From assembly GCA_958450365.1 (NCBI GenBank), contig CAUEEP010000022.1, positions 434,001 to 498,000 on the forward strand: a DNA stretch of 64,000 bases, in the 5' to 3' direction. Below the pieces are notes generated by a model. It saw only the letters and a program-made list of their open reading frames with translations, searched no databases and was not told the DNA's origin. Source of the stretch: Mesorhabditis belari (Eukaryota; Nematoda; Chromadorea; Rhabditida; Rhabditidae). Below are positions 25,401-35,241 of the stretch, piece after piece; position 1 is the first letter of the stretch, and each line of letters starts with the position of its first letter. The translations under genes and the position numbers were made by a program.

Positions 25401-28143
25401 TTAAGCTAAAGCCATAAAGCTAATGAAGCCATGAAGCTTGGAAATGATGCTAATGACAAATAGCTAATGACAAAAATTCCAAAATTAGCATTTAATGATG
25501 TACATTTGATCTAGACTTAAATGAATGATTTGATAGACAAGTATCCTTTTGTAAACTCACTCCTCCTCCTGGAAAGCCACCGCCAGGGAAACCGCCTCTC
25601 TAAAACGTTTCGATTTTTCGTTTAGATTCAAGATTAAAAGGATTTATTTTAGTTCTAAATATAAGCAATGAAAATGACTGACCCCACCGTCTCCTCTCCC
25701 ATCTCCGGAGCCTCTGCCACCGTCTCCTCTTCCTTCTCCGGAGTCTCTGCGACCGCCCTGCGAAGTTTTTTAATGCAAATTTGACAAAGGAATTTATGAA
25801 ATAACTCTTAAAAAAATGTTGACTTTTAAAACTGTTTTTTTCTGAAACATAAAAAGGTTTATTTAATTTTGTCAGCTCCGAGCCAAAAAAGCCAAAAAAA
25901 GCCAATTTTGTCAGCTCCGAGCAGTTAACCCTTTTGTTACCTGTCAGCTCCAAACCAAACTAATATTTTAGTTACTATTGTTATTATTGAATGATTTGTC
26001 TATTCTTATGTAAACGTCTCCCCTGTGCTTATCCCTTTTATTGCAGAGAAGGGGCGATCCTTGGGATTGCCTAGGAGGACAAGTGAGACTCTGGATTTGG
26101 AGTCCCTCCTTCCCCTTACACTCATTTGTAATCTATTCATCTTATTGTACTACTGTAAATAAAGATACATATCTTCCGGGTTTATGCAACTGCAGTACAG
26201 GTCGGTCATTTCCCAAGGACTCCCCTCTAATCCGTTGGAGGAGTTGAGTTGGGTTGTCGGGGTGTTAGAGATGGCGGGATATCAAAAGGGATTCATTCTC
26301 TTTAACCTAACTCAAACTTTTCAAACTTTCACAAATACCACATGAGCTAACAGATTTTTGAGCCATTTTCCAGCTAATAGCACTTGATTGAAAGCTTTTA
26401 TGTAGAAAAGAAATTTTAAAAAGGGCTGCTACGCAGGAGTACTCTTTACCCGGTCTTCTATTCGAAGAAATACGGTACTTACTCTAGGAACGCACTCTAG
26501 TTAAGATTATTTTAGGCAAATTTTTCTAAAGCTTACTCGTCCTCGATCGCCATCCCCTCGGTCACCGCCACCACCCTAAAAAAGTTCTTGGATTCTTGGT
26601 TCTCGGATTCTTGGTTCATGGAGGTGCATTTTTAGGTTTATAAAGTAATAAAGAGTCTGTTGTTCTGTTTCATTTCATTTCATTAGCATTTTTTGCTAGG
26701 CTTTTACTTTGCTTTGCTTTGTGCTTGCCCTTTCTAATGTATTCAATCCTCATCTCTGTCTGGGCACAATTAGGAAAGTCTAATAAATCAAATCTAATAA
26801 AGCAAGTCTAATAGCAAGCCTGAACAAGTCTAATAAGGCAAGTCTAATAAACAAGTCTAATAAAAAGCAAGTCTAATAAAGCAAGTCTAATAAAGCAAGT
26901 CTTATAAAGCAAGTCTAATAAGGCAAGTCTAATAAGGCAAGTCTAATAAGGCAAGTCTAATAAGGCAAGTCTAATAAGGCAAGTCTAATAAAAAGCAAGT
27001 CTAATAAACAAGTCTAATAAACAAGTCTAATAAGGCAAGTCTAATAAAAAGCAAGTCTAATAAACAAGTCTAATAAAGCAAGTCTAATAAGGCAAGTCTA
27101 ATAGCAAGTCTTAAACAAGTCTAATAAAAAGATTAACTCCACTAAAAAGATTATTTCATTTTTGAGCAATAAAAGAACAATTTAAAGATTAATTAGCAAT
27201 ATAAATATTGCTAGATACAGTCCTGGACAAAGAAATATGATATTTGAAAAACGATCGTCACTTTCGCGCGCCTGTAACTCCCTTGTCTTTGAGTTTAAAC
27301 TATTGGTGTTATACATTTTCTGAAAGCTCTTTTCAAGGGCTACACAATGGTAATATTAATATTTAGAAATACGGTAAAGACAAGAGAGTTACAGGCGTGC
27401 GAAAGTGACGATCTTTTTTCAAATATCATATTTCATTGTCCAGTAGTGTATTTGACGTTAAAAGTAGTACCGTTTCCTTGATTTTAAGAAATCTTAATGT
27501 GAAAGCTTATAGAAACACTTTCTACTATTTTCTAACAAGAGATTTCAATATTATTGTGGAAAATGAAGGTTTTATTGCACTAGAATAGGTGTTGATGTCT
27601 TTTTTTGGGGTAGGCTAGTTTCCGCAACTTTTTTTGCGCAACAGGGTCATTTGCGCAACTGGGTCATTTGCGCAACTCGGCATAACTTTCTTCTAAGTGA
27701 ACCAATCTTTATGATTTTGGTGTCATTTTGTAGATCTCAATAAGTGCAACAAAATGAAACCAAAAGCATAAAGATTGGCCGACTTAGAAGAAAGTTATAG
27801 CGAGTTGCGCAAACGACCCAGTTGACAAACGACTAGGTCGTTTGGCTCGGCATAACTTTCTTCTAAGTCATCCAATTTTTATCATTTTGGTTTCATTTTG
27901 TTGCACTTATTGAGATCTACAAAATGAAACCAAAAGCATAAAGATTGGCTGACTTAAAAGAAAGTTATGGCGGTTTGCGCAAATGACCCTGTTGCGCAAA
28001 AAAAAGTTGCGGAAACTAGCCTACCCCCTTTTTTTGAATCTAGAACAAATCCAGAACGAATCCAGAAGAATACTATTCAAAAAAAAACGAACCCGTTGAG
28101 CGAAAGCGATTCCGAAAAGCACAATGAGAATCCCGAATTTCAT
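22401..28143 (-). CDS. Gene A: secreted Gly/Pro-rich protein with a C-terminal cysteine module
   Basis: Not assigned to a known family. Eleven exons join in frame to about 202 residues: 28093-28143, 26537-26575, 25683-25757, 25561-25599, 24974-25042, 23412-23453, 23338-23367, 23224-23287, 22996-23069, 22838-22888 and 22401-22475. Exon 1 is a signal peptide, MKFGILIVLFGIAFAQR. Exons 2-7 are all phase 0 and a multiple of three: GGGGDRGDGDRGR, an RDSGEGRGDGG block, RGGFPGGGFPGGG, a GGSGGQMGGQPQQ block, PQPVPPQPLPSPPQ and PIPPPSNQGG. The last four carry the cysteine module: FPSCPPS, CRQVPIGGGGSC, DCTRCCQSVIQSSFWFG and CNCCVRGFCRG-stop. It is probably secreted. Introns hold tandem minisatellites and foldback elements. 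More cassettes could be missed, because each is under 80 bp. Gene B upstream has the same plan. Confidence 0.78.
23519..24083. repeat. 23-bp minisatellite (GATCAGCAG-rich) in gene A intron
   Basis: About 565 bp of tandem units of the form GATCAGCAGCAGATCAGCAA plus GGT, with shorter variants at the edges. It lies between exons 5 and 6 of gene A. Confidence 0.95.
25079..25308. repeat. 12-bp minisatellite (GATCTAGGGAAT) in gene A intron
   Basis: About 19 units alternate GATCTAGGGAAT, GATCTAGAGAAT and GATCTAGGGAAA. The minus-strand ORF through it (HSLD repeats) is a by-product of the 12-bp period; gene A exon 5 starts 37 bp away. Confidence 0.95.
25938..26330. repeat. Dispersed LTR-like repeat, copy 1
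   Basis: It begins TGTCAGCTCCAAACCAAACT and shares long stretches with 36775-37135 in the same orientation. Examples are TATTGTTATTATTGAATGA, CCTTACACTCATTTGTAATC and GGGATATCAAAAGGGAT. There is no ORF. It could be a solo LTR, but no tRNA primer site or internal region was seen. Confidence 0.55.
26334..26477. mobile_element. Half copy of palindromic MITE family F1
   Basis: Only one arm is present: ATACCACATGAGCTAACAG through AAGCTTTTATGTAG, CTGCTACGCAGGAGTACTC and TTCGAAGAAATACGGTA. It directly abuts the LTR-like repeat and lies in gene A intron 1, 60 bp from exon 2. Confidence 0.75.
26776..27127. repeat. Minisatellite (GCAAGTCTAATA, about 14-bp units) in gene A intron 1
   Basis: About 350 bp of units such as GGCAAGTCTAATAA with length variants (AACAAGTCTAATAA, AAAGCAAGTCTAATAA). 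Confidence 0.95.
27606..28029. mobile_element. Foldback element with TIR GGGGTAGGCTAGTTTCCGCA, copy 1
   Basis: The left end and the right end (TGCGGAAACTAGCCTACCCC) are exact complements. The interior is a run of alternately oriented modules built from GCGCAACTCGGCATAACTTT and AAAATGAAACCAAAAGCATA. There is no ORF. It lies in gene A intron 1, 64 bp from the signal-peptide exon. Confidence 0.8.
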
Positions 28144-28443
28144 TTTTGGTTGAGAGAACCATAAGAAAATTTTCTAGTTTTCAAGAATTTATATGAAAAC
28201 ATGATTCAAAAACTTTCATATATTTTGTCTGGGAGAGGGGAAATCGAAGCTGAATCGAAAAGGAGAAGGAATCTGAATCCAAAAGGAAATAAAATCCAAA
28301 AGAAATAGAAGAAATGAATCAGAAATCTTCTAGAAACATTATTTGTCTAAAGATTTTTGCGAAGATCAAAAATGAAAATCTGAGTTTTTTTTTTGTCACT
28401 TTATATGTACTTCTATTTTCTTTATATTCAAAAAAGAATTCAT

Positions 28444-31400
28444 TTATTCTCCATTAAAACAGAAAGATTGTGTGCAACAAGAGCAAAATGATTGACGACC
28501 GTCGAATGAAAGACGGGATGAAAGCTGAAAGTTGGGATATTGAAATTGAAAGATATTTGGTAGTAGGGTCAATATCGTTTGCGCAACTCGCTATAACTTT
28601 CTTCTAAGTCGGCCAATCTTTATGCTTTTGGTGTCATTTTGTTGCACTTATTGAGATCTACAAAATGACACCAAAATCATAAAGATTGGTTCACTTAGAA
28701 GAAAGTTATGCCGAGTTGCGCAAATGACCCAATTGACAAACGACTAGGTCATTTGGCTCGGCATAACTTTCTTCTAAGTCATCCAATTTTTATCATTTTG
28801 GTGTCATTTTGTAGATCTCAATAAGTGCAACAAAATGAAACCAAAAGCATAAAGATTGGTTCACTTAGAAGAAAGTTATAGCGAGTTGCGCAAATGACCC
28901 AATTGACAAACGACTAGGTCGTTTGGCTCGGCATAACTTTCTTCTAAGTGAACCAATCTTTATGATTTTGGTGTCATTTTGTAGATCTCAATAAGTGCAA
29001 CAAAATGAAACCAAAAGCATAAAGATTGGCCGACTTAGAAGAAAGTTATGGCGGTTTGCGCAAACGACCCTGTTGCGCAAATGACGCAAATGAAAGTTGA
29101 CGTCATTTCCTTTTCAAACCAAGCGCAAATGACCTTGTTGCGCAAATAAAATGGCGGAAATTAGCCTACCCCCTATTGGCTTTGGATCTTTGGATCACTT
29201 ATTGAGATCTACAAAATGAAACCAAAATCATAAAGATTGGTCGACTTAAAAGAAAGTTAAAGATTAAACGATTTTATAAAAGTTTCTCTGAAAGTTGACG
29301 TCATTTCCTTTTCAAAACCCAATCGTTAAGATTAGGGGGTAGGCTAGTTTCCGCAACTGGGTCATTTGCGCAACTGGGTCGTTCGCACAACTCGCCATAA
29401 CTTTCTTCTAAGTGAACCAATCTTTATGCTTTTGGTTTCATTTTGTAGATCTCAATAAGTGCAACAAAATGAAACCAAAATCGGTACTAGAATTGCACTA
29501 CATCTGATACTTGTACCTTTTGAAAGCAAATTCAACGTTTTTTTCAACGTTCAACAGTCAAGGTACGAAAATTCGTAGATTGCCAACGGCAAACGGACCG
29601 TAAAAAGGCGGTAACAAGGCTGCTTGGTGGCGATAGAAAATAGAGTGTGTTCCTCGCGAGTAAGTAATTACTCGAGTAATAGCTCGAGTAAAGCGTTTTC
29701 TAAAAAGTGCGCCTGCGCGAAAAACATATAAAAGCTATTTTTTGGCGCAACTTTTTCAAAAAAAAAAAAAAATTTTTATATTGAAAGGGGAATTTCCCAC
29801 CGAATCAGTTAAACGGCTGAGTATCTTTAAAAAGTGTCGTATATAATGCGGGGCTCGTCATTTTGACCGGCATTTTGGGAGTGGGACAAATGCGACCTTT
29901 TTTTGCGCACCCGAACATTTGCGCACCTTTTTTTCCGCACCTTGCCCATTAGCGCACCTTTTTTCGCGTTTTAAAAAGCTCTAAAAGCTAATATTAACCA
30001 ATTTCTATTCCAAAAGCTGTTTTTCTAGGTAATTTGAAGGTGTCGAATTCAAATTTTAACATAACAGAGCTTGTGGAACCAATTTGAAAGACAAAGAGAA
30101 AGACAAAACGGCTAGATCAAATTACAGAAAATTGTCGATTTTTCTCTTTGTATAACTCCGTCCGTTTGTTTCCACAAGCTCTGATATGTCAAAATTTGAA
30201 TTCGACACCCTCAAATTACCTAGAAAAACAGCTTTTGGAATAGAGATTGGTTAATGTTAGCTTTTAGAGCTTTTTTAAAACGCGGAAAAAGGTGCGCTAA
30301 TGGGCAAGGTGCGGAAAAAAAGGTGCGCAAATGTCCAGGTGCGCAAAAAAAGGTCGCATTTGTCCCACTCCCGGCATTTTGACTGTTTTGACTAGTCCTC
30401 ACTTTTCTAGAGGCAATTTCTTTGATATAGCTCCAGCTCCAGCACCAGCTATTTTTTGCAATCATTTTCACTAAATGTACGCTAATTTTTCCCAATTGTG
30501 CGTTTTAAACAAACGCATTACTCGCGAGGAACACACTCTAATAACAAATGTGTCGGTGTAGCTCATTGGTAGAGCGTTCGCCTAAGCGAGAGGTCACGGG
30601 TTCGACTCCCGACTTTATGCAGTTGTATTTCAATCGATAAAAGGACCGACGTTCAGTTTAAATGATAGCTTTGACTGGATCTGATACAAATTACACCAGA
30701 ACCAGATAGAAATGAACCTTTGAGTACCAACTTTGAGTACCAGCGCTCCTGATCAGTCAGAAGTGTTTAAACCAGAATCTAGGACAGCTCCGGCTTCCGG
30801 CTTGCTTAGGTTTATGGATTAACAGACCAAGACTCAGGACTAACCAATCCTAACCCGGTTTTGAAAGGAAAATCCCTAAACAGGGTCTGGTACTAGAGGA
30901 AATTTGTTCAGCGTCTCTGGTACCATAAAGGTCTGGTACTAGAGGGTCTGGTATTCATGAAAATTCACTTGCCAATAGGTTTTCAATGGGTTTCAATGGT
31001 TCAATGGGTTTCGATGGTTCAATTTCAATGATACCATTTAAAAACTGACCCGATTCCAGTGACGAGAAGAGATTTGACTGCGGCAACAACGATCACAGCT
31101 CTAAAAAAAAGAATTTCTAAAGGTTTTATAGTTGTTAAGTGACTAGTTGTTAAGTTTATTTTTAAAATAATCTTTTACCAATGATTGAGAACCACGTCGG
31201 AATGTCCATGTGCACGGATCATGATCGGAGAATTCCGTTGTGAAAACAGGGATTTGTTGGCAAGCTGGGTAAATGCATACATGGTGCGTCATAATTATTG
31301 CAACAAGAGTTCAAAGACCGTTTTCCAAACAGCTTTCTTATTGTTTTTTGCCTCCTTTTTTGTTGTGTTGCGTTCGATCTTCTTTATTCTTGCCTAATTG

Positions 31401-34400
31401 CCTCCCGCTGACACGAAGAAGACGGTTCAGGACTGGTGTGTGGCCAACTTTCCCTCAGTGATCACCAAGGATGAATGGCCTCCAAACTCACCGGATCTCA
31501 ATGTGATGGACTTTTCCATTTGGGCAATCTTAGAGGCTAATGTCTGCTCTCGAAAACACACAAGTTTGGATTCTTTGAAGAAGTCTTTGACCAAAGGATG
31601 GAAGGCGACTCCTCAAGCTGACATTCGGGCCACAGTGGAGGCATATCCGAACCAATTAAGGGCTGTTATCAAGGCAAAAGGCGGTCATATCGAATGATCT
31701 CTTGTTTCCTTATTTGTTACTGTTAAATAAAGCTATTTCTGTTTAAAAATCTTCTTCCAGTGAAACTTCTTGGTGTGCAATGCCTTGAGTATCTTGTTGC
31801 AATAATTATGACGCACCCTGTAGTTAAGGAACTTCGGTCCTTTGGTTGAATTTTAGGAAAAATGAAAAGAAGAAGAATTGAGTGCACTAGAAAGGGTATG
31901 TTTTTAAGCACAAAGTGCACCAGAAAGGGTATGTTTTTAAGTACTCACTTGGCCGACACGATCGTGGTGGAAAGGGGAACTGAAGAAGGAAACTTGAGTA
32001 AAGAAAGTCCAAAAAAACAAACTCTTTGCAATGGTCGAGACGGGAAAGTGATGAATGGCTGAAATGGGGAATAAAGAGATCACGATAAACGGTAATTTGC
32101 AAAAGTTGACACGCTTTAGAAAACGAATCAAAGAATTCTGGCCCAGCTACAGCTTTCGTACTTCATTTTACTATATAACCTTCATTTTACTATAAAAACT
32201 AAAGCCATTTAAGTTTCCTTAAGCATTTTACAACTCACAATTGGCTGTAGACTGAAAATCACTGAAATAACAATCAGAAAACTTTCAGGAACTTATTTTT
32301 AAATCAAAAATTGTTCTATAGAAGGTAATTGAATACAATTATTATCTAATTATCACCATAGGAGCTGAAGATGGAATGGCTACAGATGCTGGAACGGGCT
32401 GAGGTTGAGGCTGAGGCTGGGGCTAAACAGCTTTTAAATTAGAAATTCTTGAACTATAATTCTCGCTAAACATTATCGAAATATAATAAAGCTGTGATTT
32501 ACATAAAACTAGATAAATATTAAACTGGATACCATCATTGGTGCAGGACTTGGCTGGGGTTGAGGCTGCGGTTGAGGCTGCGGTTGAGGCTGCGGTTGTG
32601 GCTGTGGCTGAGGCTGTGGCTGAAGCTGTGGCTGAGGCTGAGGCTGAGGCTGTGGCTGAGGCTAAACAGCTTTTAAATCGAAAATTTGTTAAAAAAGCTA
32701 TTAAAAACAACAGAATTGTTAAGTTGTAGTTGATAGTTTGTATCTAATTGTTACCATGGGTGCTGGGAATGGAGTTATAACTGGAACAGGAGCCGGAGCT
32801 GGTTGTGGTTGAGGCTAAAGAGAGCCTGGCAGTTAAAACTCTGGGTGTTGGTAAAAAAAGCTATAAAAGTTATAATAAACTGATATATACATATAAAGTT
32901 TATATTCAAACATTACAGGGATTGGTGCTGGAACTGGAGCTGGAGCTGGAGCTGGAGCTGGAGCTGGGGCTGGAGCTGGTGCTGGAGCTGGAGCTGGGGC
33001 TGAAGCTGGAGCTGGAGTTGGAGCCGGAACTGGGGCTGGTGCTGGGGCTGGAGCCGGAGCTAGGGCTGGAGCTGGAGCTGGAGCTGGAGCTGGAGCTGGA
33101 GCTGGAGCTGGAGCGGGGGCTGGAGCTGGAGCGGGGGCTGGAGCTGGAGCTGGAGCTGGAGCCGGAGCTAGGACTGGAGCTGGAGCTGGCACTGGCATGG
33201 GTTGTGGTTGAGGCATAGGTGATGGTTGTGGTTGAGGAGCTGGCTGAAATTCCCACTAATTCCGTTACTGTTTTATAAAGCTTTAGTATTACAGTACTGT
33301 CAAATATGCAAATTTAAACTTGTAGACTTGAATGGGCAATGAATTGCAATTGCAATTCATGCATGAACTGGAATTGCAATTCATGCATGAATTGCAATTC
33401 CAGCGGTCGTGGTAAGGTTTATTGCAATGAATTGCAATTAAACCTTACCACGAGCGCTGGAATTGCTGGTTGCGGCAGTGGAGCTGGCTGAAATTCTGAA
33501 TGTATAAGGGCTATTTAAAAACTGATATCACTAAAGAATACAAGTTCTAACTTTCATAAGTTCGATTTGTTTCAATTTTAATGAAATGAATTCCAACTCG
33601 AAACCATAAATCTATCCAGAAATTCTTCTCGTTCCTTTTTTCCAAAAAAATAACAATAACCTATGATTTCCATTAAATTAAAAATGTTCTAAGTGCTCTA
33701 AATGTTCTAAAAAGTGCTCTAAATAATGTTCTAAATCTTCTAAATAAAACATTGTTCAGTTTCCCATCTTTTTAAGTCAATTTCCGCTCACTTAGAGGTA
33801 AATTCAAGAGAGAAAACACGTGTTTTTCGAAAAAATCTTTCAAAACCTCTACAAAGAAAATGGTTGAATGAATTTCTCTGAAAATTTCGCTATATACCAG
33901 CCTTTTTGTGCTCTATCTTTTATCTATTGACACCAAGGTTTCCTCAGCTAAAGTGTCCGCATCAACAAGCCGTCGCCCTTTTTGACTACCCGACTTCAAG
34001 CTCTCAAAAAATGCAGGCATAAGACATTTTAAACCCATTTTAATGTTATTTTGCAGAAAAATAATTGGCCTTTCTAATTAAATAAACCGTAGTTCAATTA
34101 ATGCATTTGTTGCTTTTAAATGGAAGCACGAAAATGAACGAAAAGACTTTCTGGACCCTCTAATACCAACCGATGGTTGTGGAGCTGGAATTGGAACTGG
34201 AGCTGGAACTAGAGCTGGAGCTGGTGGAGCTGGAACTGGAGCCGGAACTAGAGCTGGAGCTGGTGGAGGTGGAGGTGGAAGTGGTTGAGTCTGAGGTGAT
34301 TGTGGTGGAGAGGCGGGTGATTGCTAAAAATTTTAAAGCTCTAACAAGCTTGCTGAGCAAAGGATCATGCTTTTAAGTAATAAAGCTATACTTAGAATGC

Positions 34401-34660
34401 TTTTACACATATTTTTCTCACGATTCAAGATAAAGGATCCATTTGTGAACCTGTGGTTTAAATGGTGGTTGTCCGGGTTGTTCAGATTGCGGTCGGGGTC
34501 TCTGAAAAGGGAATTTTTGAAAGCGGAAGATCTTTTCTTACTCTAGGCCTGTGTGGAGGTGTCGAATTTGAGAGATTTGGCTTAAAAAAGGCTTTGAAAA
34601 ATGACTTTTACAAACCTGTGGTTGTTGGGATGAGTTGACGACTTTGGGAGTGCCATTCAC
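28444..34660 (-). CDS. Gene B: Pro/Ala/Gln-rich protein with the same C-terminal cysteine module, 5' exon not found
   Basis: Paralogue of gene A. Thirteen exons stay in frame for 385 codons plus stop: 34616-34660, 34542-34580, 34451-34501, 34171-34323, 33449-33487, 32917-33243, 32755-32814, 32533-32661, 32357-32422, 31949-31979, 31179-31264, 31050-31100 and 28444-28524. The first nine are phase-0 cassettes: VNGTPKVVNSSQQPQ, PNLSNSTPPHRPR, a poly-Pro block, a 109-codon PAPAPA exon and PQPQ exons ending in PAPM. The cysteine module is FPFPPRSCRP, then CQQIPVF...PCTWTF, SCDRCCRSQISSRHWNR and CSCCTQSFCFNGE-stop. Intron phases 1, 2/0 and 0 match gene A. No signal-peptide exon was found upstream of 34660, so the N-terminus is missing. 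The intron before the last exon is about 2.5 kb and full of foldback DNA, so joining that exon is an inference from the shared motif and phase. Confidence 0.72.
28563..29176. mobile_element. Foldback array related to 27606-28029, copy 2
   Basis: Repeated modules TAACTTTCTTCTAAGT, AAGATTGG, AAATGACACCAAAA and GCGCAAATGACCC alternate in orientation. It ends GGCGGAAATTAGCCTACCCC. The left end starts at TCGTTTGCGCAACTCGCTAT without the terminal TIR. It lies between the last two exons of gene B, and a fragment follows at 29334-29480. Confidence 0.75.
29334..29480. mobile_element. Foldback element, truncated copy 3
   Basis: It starts GGGGTAGGCTAGTTTCCGCA and runs through GCAACTGGGTCATTTGCGCA and one module, then stops inside the AAAATGAAACCAAAATC segment. 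Confidence 0.7.
29641..30540. mobile_element. 900-bp foldback element with nested inner palindrome
   Basis: TIRs are TAGAGTGTGTTCCTCGCGAG and its exact complement. Nested inside (about 29871-30374) is a second inverted repeat with GAGTGGGACAAATGCGACC and AATGGGCAAGGTGCG arms, and AAAACAGCTTTTGGAATAGA in the arm centre. A partial copy is at 55433-55717. There is no plausible ORF. Confidence 0.82.
30552..30622 (+). pseudogene. Degenerate tRNA-like sequence
   Basis: TGTAGCTCATTGGTAGAGCG is a good D arm/A box, and GGGTTCGACTCCCG is a good T arm/B box. However, the anticodon arm TTCGC-CTAA-GCGAG has a 4-nt loop instead of 7 and so lacks an anticodon. The acceptor ends (GTCGGTG, ACTTTAT) do not pair. 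It lies 11 bp outside the 900-bp foldback element. Confidence 0.7.
31280..31820 (+). mobile_element. Internally deleted Tc1/mariner-type transposon
   Basis: 28-bp terminal inverted repeats (CATGGTGCGTCATAATTATT... and ...AATAATTATGACGCACCCTG) are flanked by TA on both sides. An ORF at 31398-31697 encodes the C-terminal part of a Tc1/mariner (IS630 superfamily) transposase. WPPNSPDLNVMDFSIW holds the third acidic catalytic position. The N-terminal DNA-binding half and the first two Asp residues are absent, so the copy cannot move itself. It lies in a gene B intron, 15 bp upstream of exon 11 on the minus strand. Confidence 0.9.
33318..33448. repeat. Small palindrome (AATTGCAATTCATGCATGAA) at a gene B splice donor
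   Basis: GAATTGCAATTCATGCATGA is repeated and inverted, and AAGGTTTATTGCAATGAATT pairs with AATTGCAATTAAACCTT. The right arm runs up to the donor GTAAGG of the exon encoding PAPLPQPAIPALV. Confidence 0.6.
33738..34166. mobile_element. Mariner-like element family F8, copy 2 (gene B intron)
   Basis: Collinear with 14595-15020: CATCTTTTTAAGTCAATTT, TGTGCTCTATCTTTTATCTA, CCGTCGCCCTTTTTGACTAC and the end AGACTTTCTGGAC. The end lies within about 6 bp of the minus-strand splice donor of exon 34171-34323. Confidence 0.7.
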
Positions 34661-34778
34661 CTTAGAAAAGGGGTTATTTTGATTTATTAAGTACACAATA
34701 AATCCGCAAATGGAGACTTATCTTTAGCAGTTGAAAGACCCGGCTAATGGGTGGGTTTTTCTAGTCAATTTTCTGGTC

Positions 34779-35241
34779 ACCGTGGCGCAGTCGCGCGCGC
34801 TCTTGTTCGCGCTTTGTTTCCAGCTCGCAGGAGCTGGGTTCGACACCCCGGTTCGACACCCCGGTTCGACACCCCGGTTCGACACCCCGGTTCGACACCC
34901 CGGTTCGACACCCCGGTTCGACACCCCGGTTCGACACCCCGGTTCGACACCCCGGTTCGACACCCCGGTTCGACACCCCGGTTCGACACCCCGGTTCGAC
35001 ACCCCGGTTCGACACCCCGGTTCGACACCCCGGTTCGACACCCCGGTTCGACACCCCGGTTCGACACCCCGGTTCGACACCCCGGTTCGACACCCCGGTT
35101 CGACACCCCGGTTCGACACCCCGGTTCGACACCCCGGTTCGACACCCCGGTTCGACACCCCGGTTCGACACCCCGGTTCGACACCCCGGTTCGACACCCC
35201 GGTTCGACACCCCGGTTCGACACCCCGGTTCACTTAATTTT
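34779..35241 (+). repeat. tRNA-like head followed by 30 tandem 13-bp Pol III B-box units
   Basis: A box TGGCGCAGTCG at 34783-34793 matches TRGYNNANNNG. 54 bp downstream the first GGTTCGACACCCC starts at 34837, and 30 exact copies run to 35226, followed by GGTTCAC and TTTT at 35238-35241. Every unit contains GGTTCGACACC, which fits the B-box consensus GGTTCGANNCC. The head has no foldable acceptor or anticodon arm that I can find. The long ORFs across the array in several frames come from the 13-bp period and are not real. Confidence 0.85.

Noticed and set aside
32906..33256. Poly-Ser and Leu-Glu repeat ORFs over the PAPAPA exon
   Set aside because: Other frames of the same hexamer; only the Pro-Ala frame fits neighbouring exons and phase.
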